Shown one piece after another: positions 16,751 through 25,335 of a DNA stretch of 61,074 bases. Below the pieces are notes generated by a model. It did no database searches. It saw nothing but the letters and a program-made list of their open reading frames with translations, and had not been told where the DNA came from. Positions within the stretch are counted from its first letter, which is position 1. Each line of letters begins with the position of its first letter. The stretch is taken from positions 1 to 61,074 of the forward strand of contig JAAWLO010000006.1 in the NCBI GenBank assembly GCA_022797935.1, given 5' to 3'. This DNA is from Oscillibacter sp. Its GTDB lineage: Bacteria; Bacillota; Clostridia; Oscillospirales; Oscillospiraceae. The translations under genes and the position numbers were made by a program.

Positions 16751-18181
16751 TTATTCTTCTTTCATATAGTGTTTTTTCATGAAATCCAGAACCATGTCCG
16801 GATGATGCTTGCCCAAAACGCCCAGGGCGTAAAAAATGTAGTCCCGGTCCAGAAGAATTTCCGGTTCCTCCAGGGGCAGCAGGGAGATGCCCGGGTCCGC
16901 GAAGCAGCGCCGGACCAGCTCCTTCCCCTTCTCCTCCTCCGTGTGGACGAAGATGCCGCCCACACAGAGAACCCGCTTGACATTCCGCAGGTCCCGGCCC
17001 ATAGCCGTCCCGGCCATGATGCCCAGGATGGGGTCCGCCTCCTGGGCATAGGTACCCGCGTGCCGCCGCAGGGCCACGCGGATGGCGCAGGAGGCCAGGG
17101 CCCGGTCCAGGGAGGCCTCTTTCTCCCCCTGGGGCACGTGGTCCGTGTGGCGCTCCAGCTCCTCCGTGTAATCCAGAACCGCCTCCGGCTCCAGGCCGAA
17201 GTCCTGGTCCATAGCCCGCAGCACCGCCTTGGGTCCCACCGCGTCGGGGATGCCCATGGCGCTGACCCGCAGGCCCAGATTGCCCTCCACGGTCCGGTAG
17301 GAGAACTGCTTCTCGTTGTTGATGACCAGCCCCCGCTCCTCAATGGTCAGGTTTTCCAGCTCCGGAATGGCCGAGTGGATATCCGTCGTCGCGCCGCCGA
17401 TATCCACCAGAATCAGCGCGCCGCTGCCCTCCTGCTCATAGCTGCCCTTGGCCAGCAGCTCGCTGGCCAGCAGCACCGCTCCCGGCGTGGGCACCACCAC
17501 CCGGTCCGTCAGGCTGTCCTGGAATTCCCGCAGGCCCTTGGCCCGGGTAATCTGGCGGATGAACTGCTCATGAATGGCCGTGCGGGCGGGAGCCACCTTC
17601 AGCTCGTGAATGGTGGGCATGATGTTGGGCACCCGGACGCACTCGATTCCCGCCGCCTGGAACTTCTCCGCCACTTCCCGCTGGGTGAAGCGGTTGCAGC
17701 CCAGAATCACCGTGGCCTTGCTGCGGAGCTCGCAGATCATGTCCGCGTTTTCCAGCACGCAACTCTCGTCCCCCCCGTCGGTCCCGCCGGAAAGGAGGAT
17801 GATATCCGGGTTGATCTCCCGCAGCACCTCCCGCCGGAAGGACAGGGGTTCGTCGGCGGAGACCACCTGCATCACCCGGGCTCCGGCGGTCATGGCCACC
17901 TCTTTGGCGGCCTTCACCGTCACCCGGGGCATGTAGCCCAGGGCCACCATCCGCAGGCCTCCGGCGGCGCTGCAGGAGCTGTACCGCCGGAGAACCGGCG
18001 CGAAGGCAATGCCCTGGGCCCGCAGAGCCTCTTCGGCCCCGCGGGCGCCCTCCATCACGTTGGAGAGGGTGGTGGGAGACTGGCCCCGCCCCAGGTAGAC
18101 CAGGGTTCCCCCCCCGTCGGAGAAGGCGGCGGCCTTTGTATAAGTACTGCCAATGTCATAAACCAGAATGTTGGCCTGCAT
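16751..18181 (-). CDS. GlmL/MutL-family protein, predicted B12-mutase reactivase
   Basis: Protein of 476 residues of the MutL (GlmL) family found next to glutamate mutase. It has an ASKHA-type ATPase fold: YDIGSTYTKAAAF (residues 8-20), LLSGGTDGG in the middle, LVDIGGATTDIHS (about 272-284) and a late GIMAGTAMGRDL segment. Glutamate mutase itself (GlmS/GlmE) is absent; the only B12 mutase nearby is Mgm, two genes upstream in the same operon. I therefore infer that it exchanges or reactivates damaged cobalamin in Mgm using ATP. It lies 22 nt after mii and 13 nt before dml. Confidence 0.85.
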   Translation of the reverse strand: MQANILVYDIGSTYTKAAAFSDGGGTLVYLGRGQSPTTLSNVMEGARGAEEALRAQGIAFAPVLRRYSSCSAAGGLRMVALGYMPRVTVKAAKEVAMTAGARVMQVVSADEPLSFRREVLREINPDIILLSGGTDGGDESCVLENADMICELRSKATVILGCNRFTQREVAEKFQAAGIECVRVPNIMPTIHELKVAPARTAIHEQFIRQITRAKGLREFQDSLTDRVVVPTPGAVLLASELLAKGSYEQEGSGALILVDIGGATTDIHSAIPELENLTIEERGLVINNEKQFSYRTVEGNLGLRVSAMGIPDAVGPKAVLRAMDQDFGLEPEAVLDYTEELERHTDHVPQGEKEASLDRALASCAIRVALRRHAGTYAQEADPILGIMAGTAMGRDLRNVKRVLCVGGIFVHTEEEKGKELVRRCFADPGISLLPLEEPEILLDRDYIFYALGVLGKHHPDMVLDFMKKHYMKEE

Positions 18182-18203
18182 ACGCGCCCTCCTCCGGGTG
18201 TTC

Positions 18204-19337
18204 TCAGTCCTCGCCGGGAACCAGGGCGTACCCCTCCATCAGGCGGCGGGCGGTGCGGACCAGAGCGGTCTTCTTCACCTCGGTGCCCTCCACCGCGGCC
18301 ACCACGGGGATGACGCCGGCGGGATGGCCAATGCGGATGGTGTCAATGGAGTCAATGTGGGGAATGACCTGGTTGACAATGGTACCCTTGATCTTGGCGG
18401 CCGCGCCGGTGCAGGCCGTAGCGGTGCCGGCGTAGGTCTTGTGGAGCTTCTGCATGAACATCAGGCGGGAGACGAAATCCACCTCATCCTTCCGGATGGT
18501 CTTGCCGGTGGTGAAATCGGTGTAGTCGCTGGCCTCCGTCACGAACGCCACCATGGGGAAGGCGGGGGAATTCTGCGTGGCGCCGGCGGGGTCCTTGGCC
18601 ATGCCGATCTTGACGCAGCAGGTGGAGCGAATCTCCTCCAGCAGGGCCAGGAGTCCGGCGTTGCCGTCGATCTCGGCGGGGGTCTCGGTGCCCTTCATGC
18701 CCACATCCTTGGCCCGGACGAAGACGCAGGGGTTGGCCACGTCCACAATGGAAACCTCAATGGGGCCCTTGCTGGTCTCGAGGACGTCCACCACGTTGCC
18801 GGTGGGCAGGACCTTGCCGGTGGCCGCGCCGGCGGTACCGGCGAAGTCCAGCTGGATGGGAGAACCGGTGCCGGGGACGCCGGCGATCTCACAGTCACCC
18901 TTGACGCGGGCCTTGCCGTCTTTGACCTCCACTTCGGCGTAGAGCATCTTGCCGGTGTTGGTGTTGCGGATGCGGACCCGGGTCACGGGCTCCACCGCCG
19001 CCACCATGGACTCGTCAATGGCGAAGGGACCCACGCCGGAGGAGATGTTGCCGCAGTTTCCGCCGTAGTCCACCACCCGCTCCTTCAGGGAAATCTGGGC
19101 AAAGGTGTAATCCACGTCGGCGTCGGGGCTGTCGGAGGGGCCGATAATGGCCAGCTTGCTGGTGAGGGCGTCCGCGCCGCCCAGGCCGTCGATCTGGCGG
19201 ATGTCCGGGCTTCCGAACAGACGGAGAATCAGGTCATCCCGCTCCTTCGGGTCCTTGGGAAGGTCGTTGGCCTTGATGTACAGGCCCTTGCTGGTGCCGC
19301 CCCGCATGATGACGAGGGGGACTCTTTTCTGTTCCAT
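18204..19337 (-). CDS. mii: 3-Methylitaconate delta-isomerase (PrpF family)
   Basis: Protein of 377 residues converting (R)-3-methylitaconate to 2,3-dimethylmaleate by a proton shift. The PrpF/Mii fold (two diaminopimelate-epimerase-like halves) is seen in PLVIMRGGTSKGLY (residues 7-20), VVDYGGNCGNISSGVG with likely catalytic Cys95, and IRIGHPAGVIPV near the C-terminus. PrpF acts on 2-methylaconitate, but no methylcitrate-cycle genes are present, whereas Mgm, which makes 3-methylitaconate, lies 39 nt upstream. The ATG has a GGAGG site (AAGGAGGAACTGCC). Confidence 0.9.
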   Translation of the reverse strand: MEQKRVPLVIMRGGTSKGLYIKANDLPKDPKERDDLILRLFGSPDIRQIDGLGGADALTSKLAIIGPSDSPDADVDYTFAQISLKERVVDYGGNCGNISSGVGPFAIDESMVAAVEPVTRVRIRNTNTGKMLYAEVEVKDGKARVKGDCEIAGVPGTGSPIQLDFAGTAGAATGKVLPTGNVVDVLETSKGPIEVSIVDVANPCVFVRAKDVGMKGTETPAEIDGNAGLLALLEEIRSTCCVKIGMAKDPAGATQNSPAFPMVAFVTEASDYTDFTTGKTIRKDEVDFVSRLMFMQKLHKTYAGTATACTGAAAKIKGTIVNQVIPHIDSIDTIRIGHPAGVIPVVAAVEGTEVKKTALVRTARRLMEGYALVPGED

Positions 19338-19376
19338 AATGGCAGTTCCTCCTTATTTCATTCCAAGCCCATAGGC

Positions 19377-21221
19377 TTACTTCTTCTCCAGAAGTTCCGT
19401 GATCTTCTCCACGCACTGCTCCGGGGTGCTGTCGGGGCCGAAGAAGGCGTCCACGCCCATGAAGCCCACACCCTCATTGCGGATCTTATCCTCGTAGAAC
19501 CGGTGCTCCTCTTCCTTCTCGGCAATGCGCCCGCCGGCCCAGACCACGGTCTTGTCCCGCAGGCCCAGTTCCTTCAGGCGGGCTTCCACCCGGGGGAACA
19601 GGGTCACGCCCAGGCCCAGCAGATTGCTGACGCCCACGGCGTCGGCCTTGACCTCGGCGGCCACCTCGGCCACGGTCTCGGGCAGGTTCATGCCCCGCAG
19701 GTACACCACCTCGAAGCCCGCGTCCTGGAAGGCCTCCCGGACCACGTTGACGCCGTTGACATGGGCGTCCGCGCCCACAGTGGCCAGAACGATCTTCTCC
19801 TTCCGCGTGGGGGGCTTCTCCACGTGGACGGTAACCTGCTCCTGGGTGATGGGGCAGCGGGAGGCGTCCACGCCCAGGGGGGTGTAGCCCTTCACATAGC
19901 GGGTGATGCCGTCGGGGTCCCGGTTGGTCTTGACATAGCGCTTCAGGTCCCAGCCGCCGGCACGGGGGGTATCCATCATGCCGCTCTTGCCGCCCTCGAC
20001 GATCAGGTCGATCAGCTCCATGTCGGTCCACTGCTTCCAGAACGCCTCCGTCAGGCAGCCGGGCTTCAGGCTGTGGGCGGGCAGGTGGAGCACGGCCTCC
20101 AGCACGGCGAAGGCCTCATCCATCATCATATTCTCATACTCGTCGATCTTGGGGGACTCAATGCCGGGGTTGTAGGTGCGGCGGAACACGTCCTCGCTGG
20201 CCCAGACGGCCTGGCCCATGGAGTCGCCGGTGGGGATGCCCACAGACTCGGCGGCCTTGGGCCGGAAGAAGTTGGCTCCGCCCAGCTTGGCGGCAATGGC
20301 CATGCGGGCAAAGTGGGCCTGCTCCGCAATCAGGTTGCCCGGAGGGCTCTGGAAGGTCTCGGGCACCACAATCAGGCTCTTGGAGAGCATGTTGTGCCGG
20401 AAGGCCCGCATGATGGCCAGGTCGCGGTAGAGGTTGTTGCCGCCCACGTTCATCTGGATGCCGCTGAGCTCCCAGGGCAGGCCGCCGTGAACCGCCAGAC
20501 CCTCGGCCAGCAGGCACATGGCAATGGCCATACCGTCGGTGCCGCCGATGTTGTTGATGTGCTTATGGGTATCCAGCTGGGCAAAAATGTTGTTCTCGCC
20601 GCAGATCTGGATGGACTTGTAGCCGTTGATGACCTTGGTGCGGAAATCGTGGATGCCCCGGCCGCCGAAGTGGACGTGGATGACGGGGCCGATATCCGTG
20701 CCGTCAAAACCGGCAATCAGCGCATTGAGGATGTTGATGTGGGCGGTGTCGCCGGTGGCGTTGATGCGCAGGGGGTGCTTCGCGCCGCCGCCCATTTGAA
20801 TGAGCTCCCGCTCCCCCTTGGGGGTGATGCCGCCCTTGCCCCGGGACTGCTCAATCAGCTCCCGGCCCTTGAGGGGGTCAATGTGGCGGGTGGCCTCGGA
20901 GTGGACGAACTGGAAGATGGTATCGCCGTACATATCGGCGTACTTATAGATGTCCTGGGACTCCTTCCAGGTCTCCTCCGCGCTGTTGCGGCCCAGGATG
21001 GGGTTCAGGCAGGGCACGCCGGTCTCCAGGGCCTTCTGGCCCAGCTCATAGATGCGGTAGCCGCTGCGGACCACGCCGGCCACCTCCCGGGGATAGGGCC
21101 CGGGGAGGCCCACGACTTCGCCGTTCTCGTCCAGGTCCGGCATCTCCACGCCGAAGCAGTCGGCATAGGCACGAATGGTCTCAATATCTTCTTTGATAAT
21201 CTGTTTCGTCTTTTCCTGCAT
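19377..21221 (-). CDS. mgm: 2-Methyleneglutarate mutase, adenosylcobalamin-dependent
   Basis: Protein of 614 residues catalysing the carbon-skeleton rearrangement of 2-methyleneglutarate to (R)-3-methylitaconate. The first 450 residues should form the substrate TIM barrel. The C-terminal B12 domain carries D485-A-H487-V-N-G490, the lower-ligand DxHxxG motif, followed by the typical VSNLLGLG and VWAGGRI segments. Length and single-chain layout match the E. barkeri enzyme rather than split glutamate mutase. It is flanked by dmdB (21 nt upstream) and mii. Its cofactor would come from the riboswitch-controlled cobalamin operon at 24.7-39.7 kb. Confidence 0.92.
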   Translation of the reverse strand: MQEKTKQIIKEDIETIRAYADCFGVEMPDLDENGEVVGLPGPYPREVAGVVRSGYRIYELGQKALETGVPCLNPILGRNSAEETWKESQDIYKYADMYGDTIFQFVHSEATRHIDPLKGRELIEQSRGKGGITPKGERELIQMGGGAKHPLRINATGDTAHINILNALIAGFDGTDIGPVIHVHFGGRGIHDFRTKVINGYKSIQICGENNIFAQLDTHKHINNIGGTDGMAIAMCLLAEGLAVHGGLPWELSGIQMNVGGNNLYRDLAIMRAFRHNMLSKSLIVVPETFQSPPGNLIAEQAHFARMAIAAKLGGANFFRPKAAESVGIPTGDSMGQAVWASEDVFRRTYNPGIESPKIDEYENMMMDEAFAVLEAVLHLPAHSLKPGCLTEAFWKQWTDMELIDLIVEGGKSGMMDTPRAGGWDLKRYVKTNRDPDGITRYVKGYTPLGVDASRCPITQEQVTVHVEKPPTRKEKIVLATVGADAHVNGVNVVREAFQDAGFEVVYLRGMNLPETVAEVAAEVKADAVGVSNLLGLGVTLFPRVEARLKELGLRDKTVVWAGGRIAEKEEEHRFYEDKIRNEGVGFMGVDAFFGPDSTPEQCVEKITELLEKK

Positions 21222-21242
21222 GACTTCTGGTCTCCTTCTTCC

Positions 21243-21737
21243 TTATTCCGTAATACCCAGTTCCGCCCGGACCCGGGGAATCAGACCGCCGTAGGTCAGG
21301 GTCTTCACCACGTTTTCCGCCATGGGCTGGAACTGCCTGGTCTCGCCGTTCACCGTCACGGTGCCCTTTTCCAGGTCCACCTCCAGCGTATCGCCGGTCT
21401 TCACGCCGTCCACAACGTCCGCCACCCACACCGGCAGGCCGATGTTGATGGAATTGCGCCGGAAAATCCGGGCAAAGCCCTTGGCCATCACCAGGGCAAT
21501 TTCCGCCTGGCGCAGGGCAATGGGGGCCTGCTCCCGGGAGGAGCCGCAGCCGAAGTTCCGCCCCGCCACCAGAATGCAGCCGGGCTCATAGACGGACTGG
21601 AAGTCCACCCCGGCCAGACCCGCCATAGCAAACTTGCCCAGCTGGTCGTAGGGCTCGGCCATAGCATAGCCGGGCAGAATCTGGTCGGTATCCACATCAT
21701 CCCCCAGGACGATGGCCTTTCCGCGAATCACATCCAT
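21243..21737 (-). CDS. dmdB: Dimethylmaleate hydratase, small subunit
   Basis: Protein of 164 residues in the LeuD/aconitase swivel-domain family. Signatures are IVLGDDVDTDQILPG (residues 9-23), GRNFGCGSSREQAPIALRQ (the substrate-binding serine/arginine loop) and FRRNSINIGLPVW. With DmdA it adds water to 2,3-dimethylmaleate to give dimethylmalate. LeuD and homoaconitase small subunits share these motifs; operon position next to mgm and mii decides the substrate. It starts 18 nt after the dmdA stop with an AGGAGGAGG site. Confidence 0.9.
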   Translation of the reverse strand: MDVIRGKAIVLGDDVDTDQILPGYAMAEPYDQLGKFAMAGLAGVDFQSVYEPGCILVAGRNFGCGSSREQAPIALRQAEIALVMAKGFARIFRRNSINIGLPVWVADVVDGVKTGDTLEVDLEKGTVTVNGETRQFQPMAENVVKTLTYGGLIPRVRAELGITE

Positions 21738-21755
21738 GTCGCTTTCCTCCTCCTC

Positions 21756-22940
21756 TCAAATCTCGGGCACGACGATTTTCCCCGCCAGAGCCGAGGCCGC
21801 CGCCGTGGCCGGGGACGCCAGGTAAATGTTGGCCTTCATGCTGCCCATGCGGCCGGGGAAGTTGCGGTTGGTGGTGGACACCACCACATCCCGGGCGCTG
21901 GCCAGGCCCTCGTGGGCGCCAAAACAGGACCCGCAGCCCGGATTCAGCACCGTGGCCCCGGCATCCCGGATGATTTTGCACCAGCCCCGCTCCTCCATCT
22001 GCTCCAGAATCTCCTTGGAGGCGGGGACAATCAGCGTATTGACCTCGGGGCTGACCTTCTTGCCCCGGAAGGCGTTGACCACCTGCTCCATGTCCGAAAG
22101 ACGGCCGTTGGTGCAGCTGCCAACCACCACCTGCGTAATGGCGGTGCCCGCCACTTCCCGCACAGGGACCACGTTGGCCGGGGAGAAGGGCCGGGCAATC
22201 TGGGGCTCCAGCGTGCTCAGGTCCAAATCCAGGTCCTCCGCCGTGTCCGTCTCCCGGGCGGCGGTGCCGAAGAGGGTAATCATGCTGCCCAGCTCAATGC
22301 CCATGTTGCAGATGGTCATGCGCTCCGCCACACTGAGTTCCTCGATACCGGGACCGGTGAACAGCAGCGCCCGGTCCACCAGATGGTCTGTGCCGAACCG
22401 GCTGCCTAAGTACAGAATGACGTCCTTGCCGAAAACGTTTGCAGGCCGTTTGCCGGTGAGATAAATCTGCACCACCTCCGGAACCTCCAGGTCCAGCTTA
22501 CCCGTGGCCATAGCCGCCGCCAGCTCCGTGGAACCCACGCCCACGCCCACCGCGCCGTAGCCGCCGCAGGTGCCGGTATGGGAGTCCGCAATCACCACCA
22601 GCTCACCGGGCTGCGCCCGATGCTTTTCGTACATCAGCTGATGGATGACGCCCTCGCCCCGCTGATAGAGGTGGACGCCGAACTCCTTGGCGAAATCGTC
22701 CATGGTCCAGACGTTGTCCCGGGCCTTCTCCGAGGAGGCGGGATAGATGTGGTCCACGATCAGCGCCACCCGGTCCGGGTCAAAGACCTTCTTCACTCCG
22801 ATCTGGCGAAACATTTTGATGGCAATGGGGGCCGTCACATCATGGGCCGCCACGTAGCTGACGCGGCAGCTCAAGTCCATGCCGGGGGAGACCGCGTCCT
22901 TCCCCGCGGCCTTTGCCAGATACTTCTCCACAAGATTCAT
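21756..22940 (-). CDS. dmdA: Dimethylmaleate hydratase, large subunit
   Basis: Protein of 394 residues in the aconitase/LeuC family carrying the catalytic [4Fe-4S] cluster. Cluster cysteines lie in VVGSCTNGRLSDME and in NPGCGSCFGAHEG; an early MDLSCRVSYVAAHDVTAP and an IADSHTGTCGGYGAVGVGVG segment are also typical. The start at 22940 (MNLVEKYL) has GGAG 8 nt upstream; a GTG three codons earlier is possible. It is the first gene of the dmdAB-mgm-mii-glmL-dml-hmd operon. Repeat A copy 2 lies 40 nt upstream and probably within the 5' leader or promoter region. Confidence 0.9.
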   Translation of the reverse strand: MNLVEKYLAKAAGKDAVSPGMDLSCRVSYVAAHDVTAPIAIKMFRQIGVKKVFDPDRVALIVDHIYPASSEKARDNVWTMDDFAKEFGVHLYQRGEGVIHQLMYEKHRAQPGELVVIADSHTGTCGGYGAVGVGVGSTELAAAMATGKLDLEVPEVVQIYLTGKRPANVFGKDVILYLGSRFGTDHLVDRALLFTGPGIEELSVAERMTICNMGIELGSMITLFGTAARETDTAEDLDLDLSTLEPQIARPFSPANVVPVREVAGTAITQVVVGSCTNGRLSDMEQVVNAFRGKKVSPEVNTLIVPASKEILEQMEERGWCKIIRDAGATVLNPGCGSCFGAHEGLASARDVVVSTTNRNFPGRMGSMKANIYLASPATAAASALAGKIVVPEI

Positions 22941-23504
22941 GGCTTTCACTCCATTTCAAATTGTTTCCTGACGCGGCAGATAGCCAGCGCAGTTGAAAAG
23001 AAGCCAAGGGATTCTTTTCAGCAAACCGCCGCTCAGGCGGCGGTTCGAGCCGCAAAGCGGCCGCCTGCGTATGACTTCATAGGAAACGCAACTGCGTTGA
23101 CTATACCATCCAGTTCCCGCGTGTTACTCTTCATTTTGGAGGAAGCCCGCAGAAATAGCAAATACATAAAACCTAACGCGTCCCGGCGCTGCCATATCTT
23201 TTCCAAAACACTGCCTGAAAGGAGAGAAAAAAGCAGGCCCCGCCCTGTCGAAAATGACAGGATGGAGCCCTTTTCGCCGTATCGGATTCCGCGCCTGCCC
23301 GCTGGGGAAACGCACCCCGGCATCCGCCGGTACCCTTCGGTTTTCCTTCTGAACCAGCGCCCGGTTCCTGCTCAGAGCCTGTTTAAAATCCGGTGGAGTG
23401 CCGGATTGGGGCAGATTTTTTCGTCAGGCAAGGCGGTTTGACGCGGGAATCCTGACGGAAAAAGATGCCCTGAGACGGCGTTTCGCTGGGCTTTAAACAG
23501 GCTC
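22941..23504. other. 564-nt gene-free stretch upstream of dmdA
   Basis: It holds repeat A copy 2 (22981-23105) and repeat B copy 1 (23374-23505). The 270 nt between them show only weak hairpins and no coding signal I trust. The dmdA promoter is presumably here but no clear -35/-10 pair stands out. Confidence 0.6.
22981..23105 (+). repeat. Structured intergenic repeat, family A, copy 2 (full length)
   Basis: It begins ATAGCCAGCGCAGTTGA and ends CAACTGCGTTGACTATA, so the ends form an imperfect terminal inverted repeat of about 17 nt. Inside are GTTGAAAAGAAGCC/GGATTCTTTTCA, AACCGCCGC/GCGGCGGTT and GAGCCGC/GCGGC hairpins. At about 125 bp it is the complete short form of the family. It lies 40 nt upstream of dmdA. 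Confidence 0.85.
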
Positions 23505-23505
23505 T
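23374..23505 (+). repeat. Inverted-repeat element, family B, copy 1
   Basis: A 132-bp element bounded by AGAGCCTGTTTAAA (23374-23387) and its exact reverse complement TTTAAACAGGCTCT (23492-23505). It abuts the stop codon of the ECF S-component gene. The interior (GTGCCGGATTGGGG..GATTTTTTCG..GGAATCCTGACGG) matches the reverse complement of copy 2 at 24447-24609. It has no coding capacity; it is MITE-like in size and shape. Confidence 0.8.
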
Positions 23506-24032
23506 CACACCCGCCGTCTCTGGAGCTCCTCCAGAACCCGCCGCAGAGGCCGGAACAGCACCAGCGCAATCAGGAAATTCGCCCCGCCGTGGAGCAGGTC
23601 CGCCGGGATGCCGGACACCCACCAGGATACCGCGAAGGCCCAGCCGCCCGCCGCCCAGTACACCAGCGCGCACATTCCGCCGAACAGCAGCCCGAAGCTT
23701 CCGGACAGCACCGCCCACACCAGCGGGGATTCCCGGGTCCGCAGCAGCCGCGCCCCAAGGAACAGCAGCAGCCAGACATAGAGATACGCCACGTTCCACA
23801 GGCCGAACCCCCAGACCGCGAACTCCAGAAACACGTAGAGGTACACGGCGTACAGCCCTTTCCAGCCGAAACACACCGCCAGCAGCAGCACCATCAGGGA
23901 TACCGGTTCTATGTTCATGAACTGGGCCAGCGACATCTTCAACACGAAGGTCAGCGTCCCCATCATCCCCAGCAGAATCAGTTCCCGCGTGCTGAGGCGG
24001 CGGCGCTCAGCCCGTGGTGTAGGCCCATTCAT
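23505..24032 (-). CDS. ECF transporter S component
   Basis: Membrane protein of 175 residues with about five to six hydrophobic helices, matching substrate-binding S components of energy-coupling factor transporters; the N-terminal STRELILLGMMGTLTFVLKM is typical. Such proteins need a shared EcfA/EcfT module, not in this window. The start at 24032 overlaps the DUF4430 gene by 26 nt. The ribosome site is weak, and a GTG three codons earlier is an alternative. The partner DUF4430 protein and the cobalamin operon upstream suggest a cobalamin, cobinamide or lower-ligand substrate. This is inference; other vitamins are possible. Confidence 0.78.
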   Translation of the reverse strand: MNGPTPRAERRRLSTRELILLGMMGTLTFVLKMSLAQFMNIEPVSLMVLLLAVCFGWKGLYAVYLYVFLEFAVWGFGLWNVAYLYVWLLLFLGARLLRTRESPLVWAVLSGSFGLLFGGMCALVYWAAGGWAFAVSWWVSGIPADLLHGGANFLIALVLFRPLRRVLEELQRRRV

Positions 24033-24405
24033 ACTCGTCACCGTCCCGCAGGACCACGCTGTCCACACCGTTGGTTACGTCCGTCCCGTTGCAGGCCAGC
24101 TTCCACCAACTCTGGTCCTTGGAAAAATCCACGGTCTCGCCGTCCACCGTCTGAACAAACAGACCGAAGCTGCTGTCCTCCCCGGAAATCAGTCCCTCGT
24201 CCAGCAGCAGCTCGCCCAGATACTCCAGACCGGTCTGGTATTCGAACTCCGCCGTGCTCCCGTCACTGTGAATCACCCGCACCGTAATCTGTTTCTCACC
24301 CGCGACGGCCTCCGGGCGGTTCGCCTTCCAGACGGTCCAAAGACCCGCCGCCGCCACGCAGAACGCCGCCAGGACCGCAATTCCCCGGATTGCTTTTTTG
24401 TTCAT
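24007..24405 (-). CDS. DUF4430 exported protein
   Basis: Protein of 132 residues with an N-terminal signal or membrane anchor (about residues 6-26, basic start MNKKAIRG) and a DUF4430 domain, a fold related to the C-terminal part of transcobalamin and intrinsic factor. Visible family parts are TVRVIHSDGSTAEFEYQTG and QSWWKLACNGTDVTNGVDS. The ATG has GGAGG 7 nt upstream. It overlaps the ECF S component, so the two probably work together as outside binding domain and membrane carrier. There is no lipobox cysteine, so it is tethered by its N-terminal helix or secreted. Confidence 0.78.
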   Translation of the reverse strand: MNKKAIRGIAVLAAFCVAAAGLWTVWKANRPEAVAGEKQITVRVIHSDGSTAEFEYQTGLEYLGELLLDEGLISGEDSSFGLFVQTVDGETVDFSKDQSWWKLACNGTDVTNGVDSVVLRDGDEYEWAYTTG

Positions 24406-24446
24406 CAAGTCTCCTCCCAGCGCTTCATCCGCTGTTCTTTCATCTT

Positions 24447-24609
24447 AGAACCTGTATTCACAACCGTTGGCCGCCGTATGAGCGGTCTTTTTCCCGCCAT
24501 ACTGCGTCAATTTCCCTTGAAATCCGTCAGGATTCCTGCGAAAAATTTCCTTGTCTGGTGGGAAAAATCCTCGCCCATCCGGCATCCCCCGGTTATGAAT
24601 ACAGGTTCT
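24447..24609 (-). repeat. Inverted-repeat element, family B, copy 2
   Basis: A 163-bp element with ends AGAACCTGTATTCACAACCG (24447-24466) and CGGTTATGAATACAGGTTCT (24590-24609), inverted repeats differing at one position. On the minus strand the interior shares GATGCCGGAT.GGG, GATTTTT, CAGACAAGG and GGAATCCTGACGG with copy 1. It fills most of the gap between cbiC and the DUF4430 gene and may separate the ECF pair from the cobalamin operon. Confidence 0.82.
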
Positions 24610-24663
24610 TTGCTTCCGCCGCCAAAGTCAACCGGAACTTCCTGCCAGCCGGGCTTCTTCCTC

Positions 24664-25335
24664 TCACTGCCAGCCCCGGGCGGCAGGGTCCAGGGTCTGC
24701 GCGGCGGCATACAGCAGGGCGTTGCAGATGGCCGCGGCCACGTTGCTGCCCCCCTTCCGCCCCATGGCCGCAATGGCCGGGACGCCGTGGGCCTCACAGG
24801 CGGCGAAGGCAATCTCCTTGCTCTCCGACACATTCACAAAGCCCACCGGCACGCCGATTACCAGCGCCGGACGCAGGCCCTCCCCGATCAGTTCCGCAAT
24901 CCGCAGCAGGGCCGTGGGGGCGTTGCCCACCGCCAGCACCGCGCCGGGGTACTCCCGGGCCGCCTTCTCCATGCAGACCGCCGCCCGGGTGAGGCCCCGT
25001 TCCCGCGCCTCCCGGGCAATTTCCGGCTCCGCCATGAAGCAGCGGACGCTGCCCCCCAGCTTCTCCAGACTGGGCTTGCTGACGCCGGAACAGGCCATAT
25101 TGGTATCCGTGATAATCACGGCTCCCCGGGCCAGGGCCTCCCGGCCCTTCTCCACAGCGCCGGGGGTAAAGCGCAGCGTTTCCGTATAGTCGAAATCCGC
25201 CGTGGTGTGAATCACCCGCTTTACCACCGCCTCGTGCTCCGGCGGCAGAACCACGCCCCGCTCCGCCAGCTCCGCCCCTATGATGGACATGCTGGTCCGC
25301 TCAATGTCTCCAGGCAGTCTGTGTTCCACCTTCAT
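24664..25335 (-). CDS. cbiC: Precorrin-8X / cobalt-precorrin-8 methylmutase
   Basis: Protein of 223 residues moving the C11 methyl group to C12 to give cobyrinate. Family signatures are the catalytic-His region VVKRVIHTTADFDYTETLRF (residues 38-57), TDTNMACSGVSK, AVGNAPTALLRI and VIGVPVGFVNVSESKE. The length is usual. Its ATG overlaps the cbiP stop by 4 nt, and it is the last gene of the cobalamin operon. No terminator is obvious before repeat B copy 2, so read-through to the ECF pair cannot be excluded. Confidence 0.95.
   Translation of the reverse strand: MKVEHRLPGDIERTSMSIIGAELAERGVVLPPEHEAVVKRVIHTTADFDYTETLRFTPGAVEKGREALARGAVIITDTNMACSGVSKPSLEKLGGSVRCFMAEPEIAREARERGLTRAAVCMEKAAREYPGAVLAVGNAPTALLRIAELIGEGLRPALVIGVPVGFVNVSESKEIAFAACEAHGVPAIAAMGRKGGSNVAAAICNALLYAAAQTLDPAARGWQ

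Noticed and set aside
18168-22409. Very long antisense open frame (about 1400 codons) on the plus strand opposite mii, mgm and dmdAB
   Set aside because: High GC content and the third-position bias of the real minus-strand genes leave few stops on the opposite strand; the translation is rich in His, Gly, Ala and Val with no domain, and real genes fully occupy the region.
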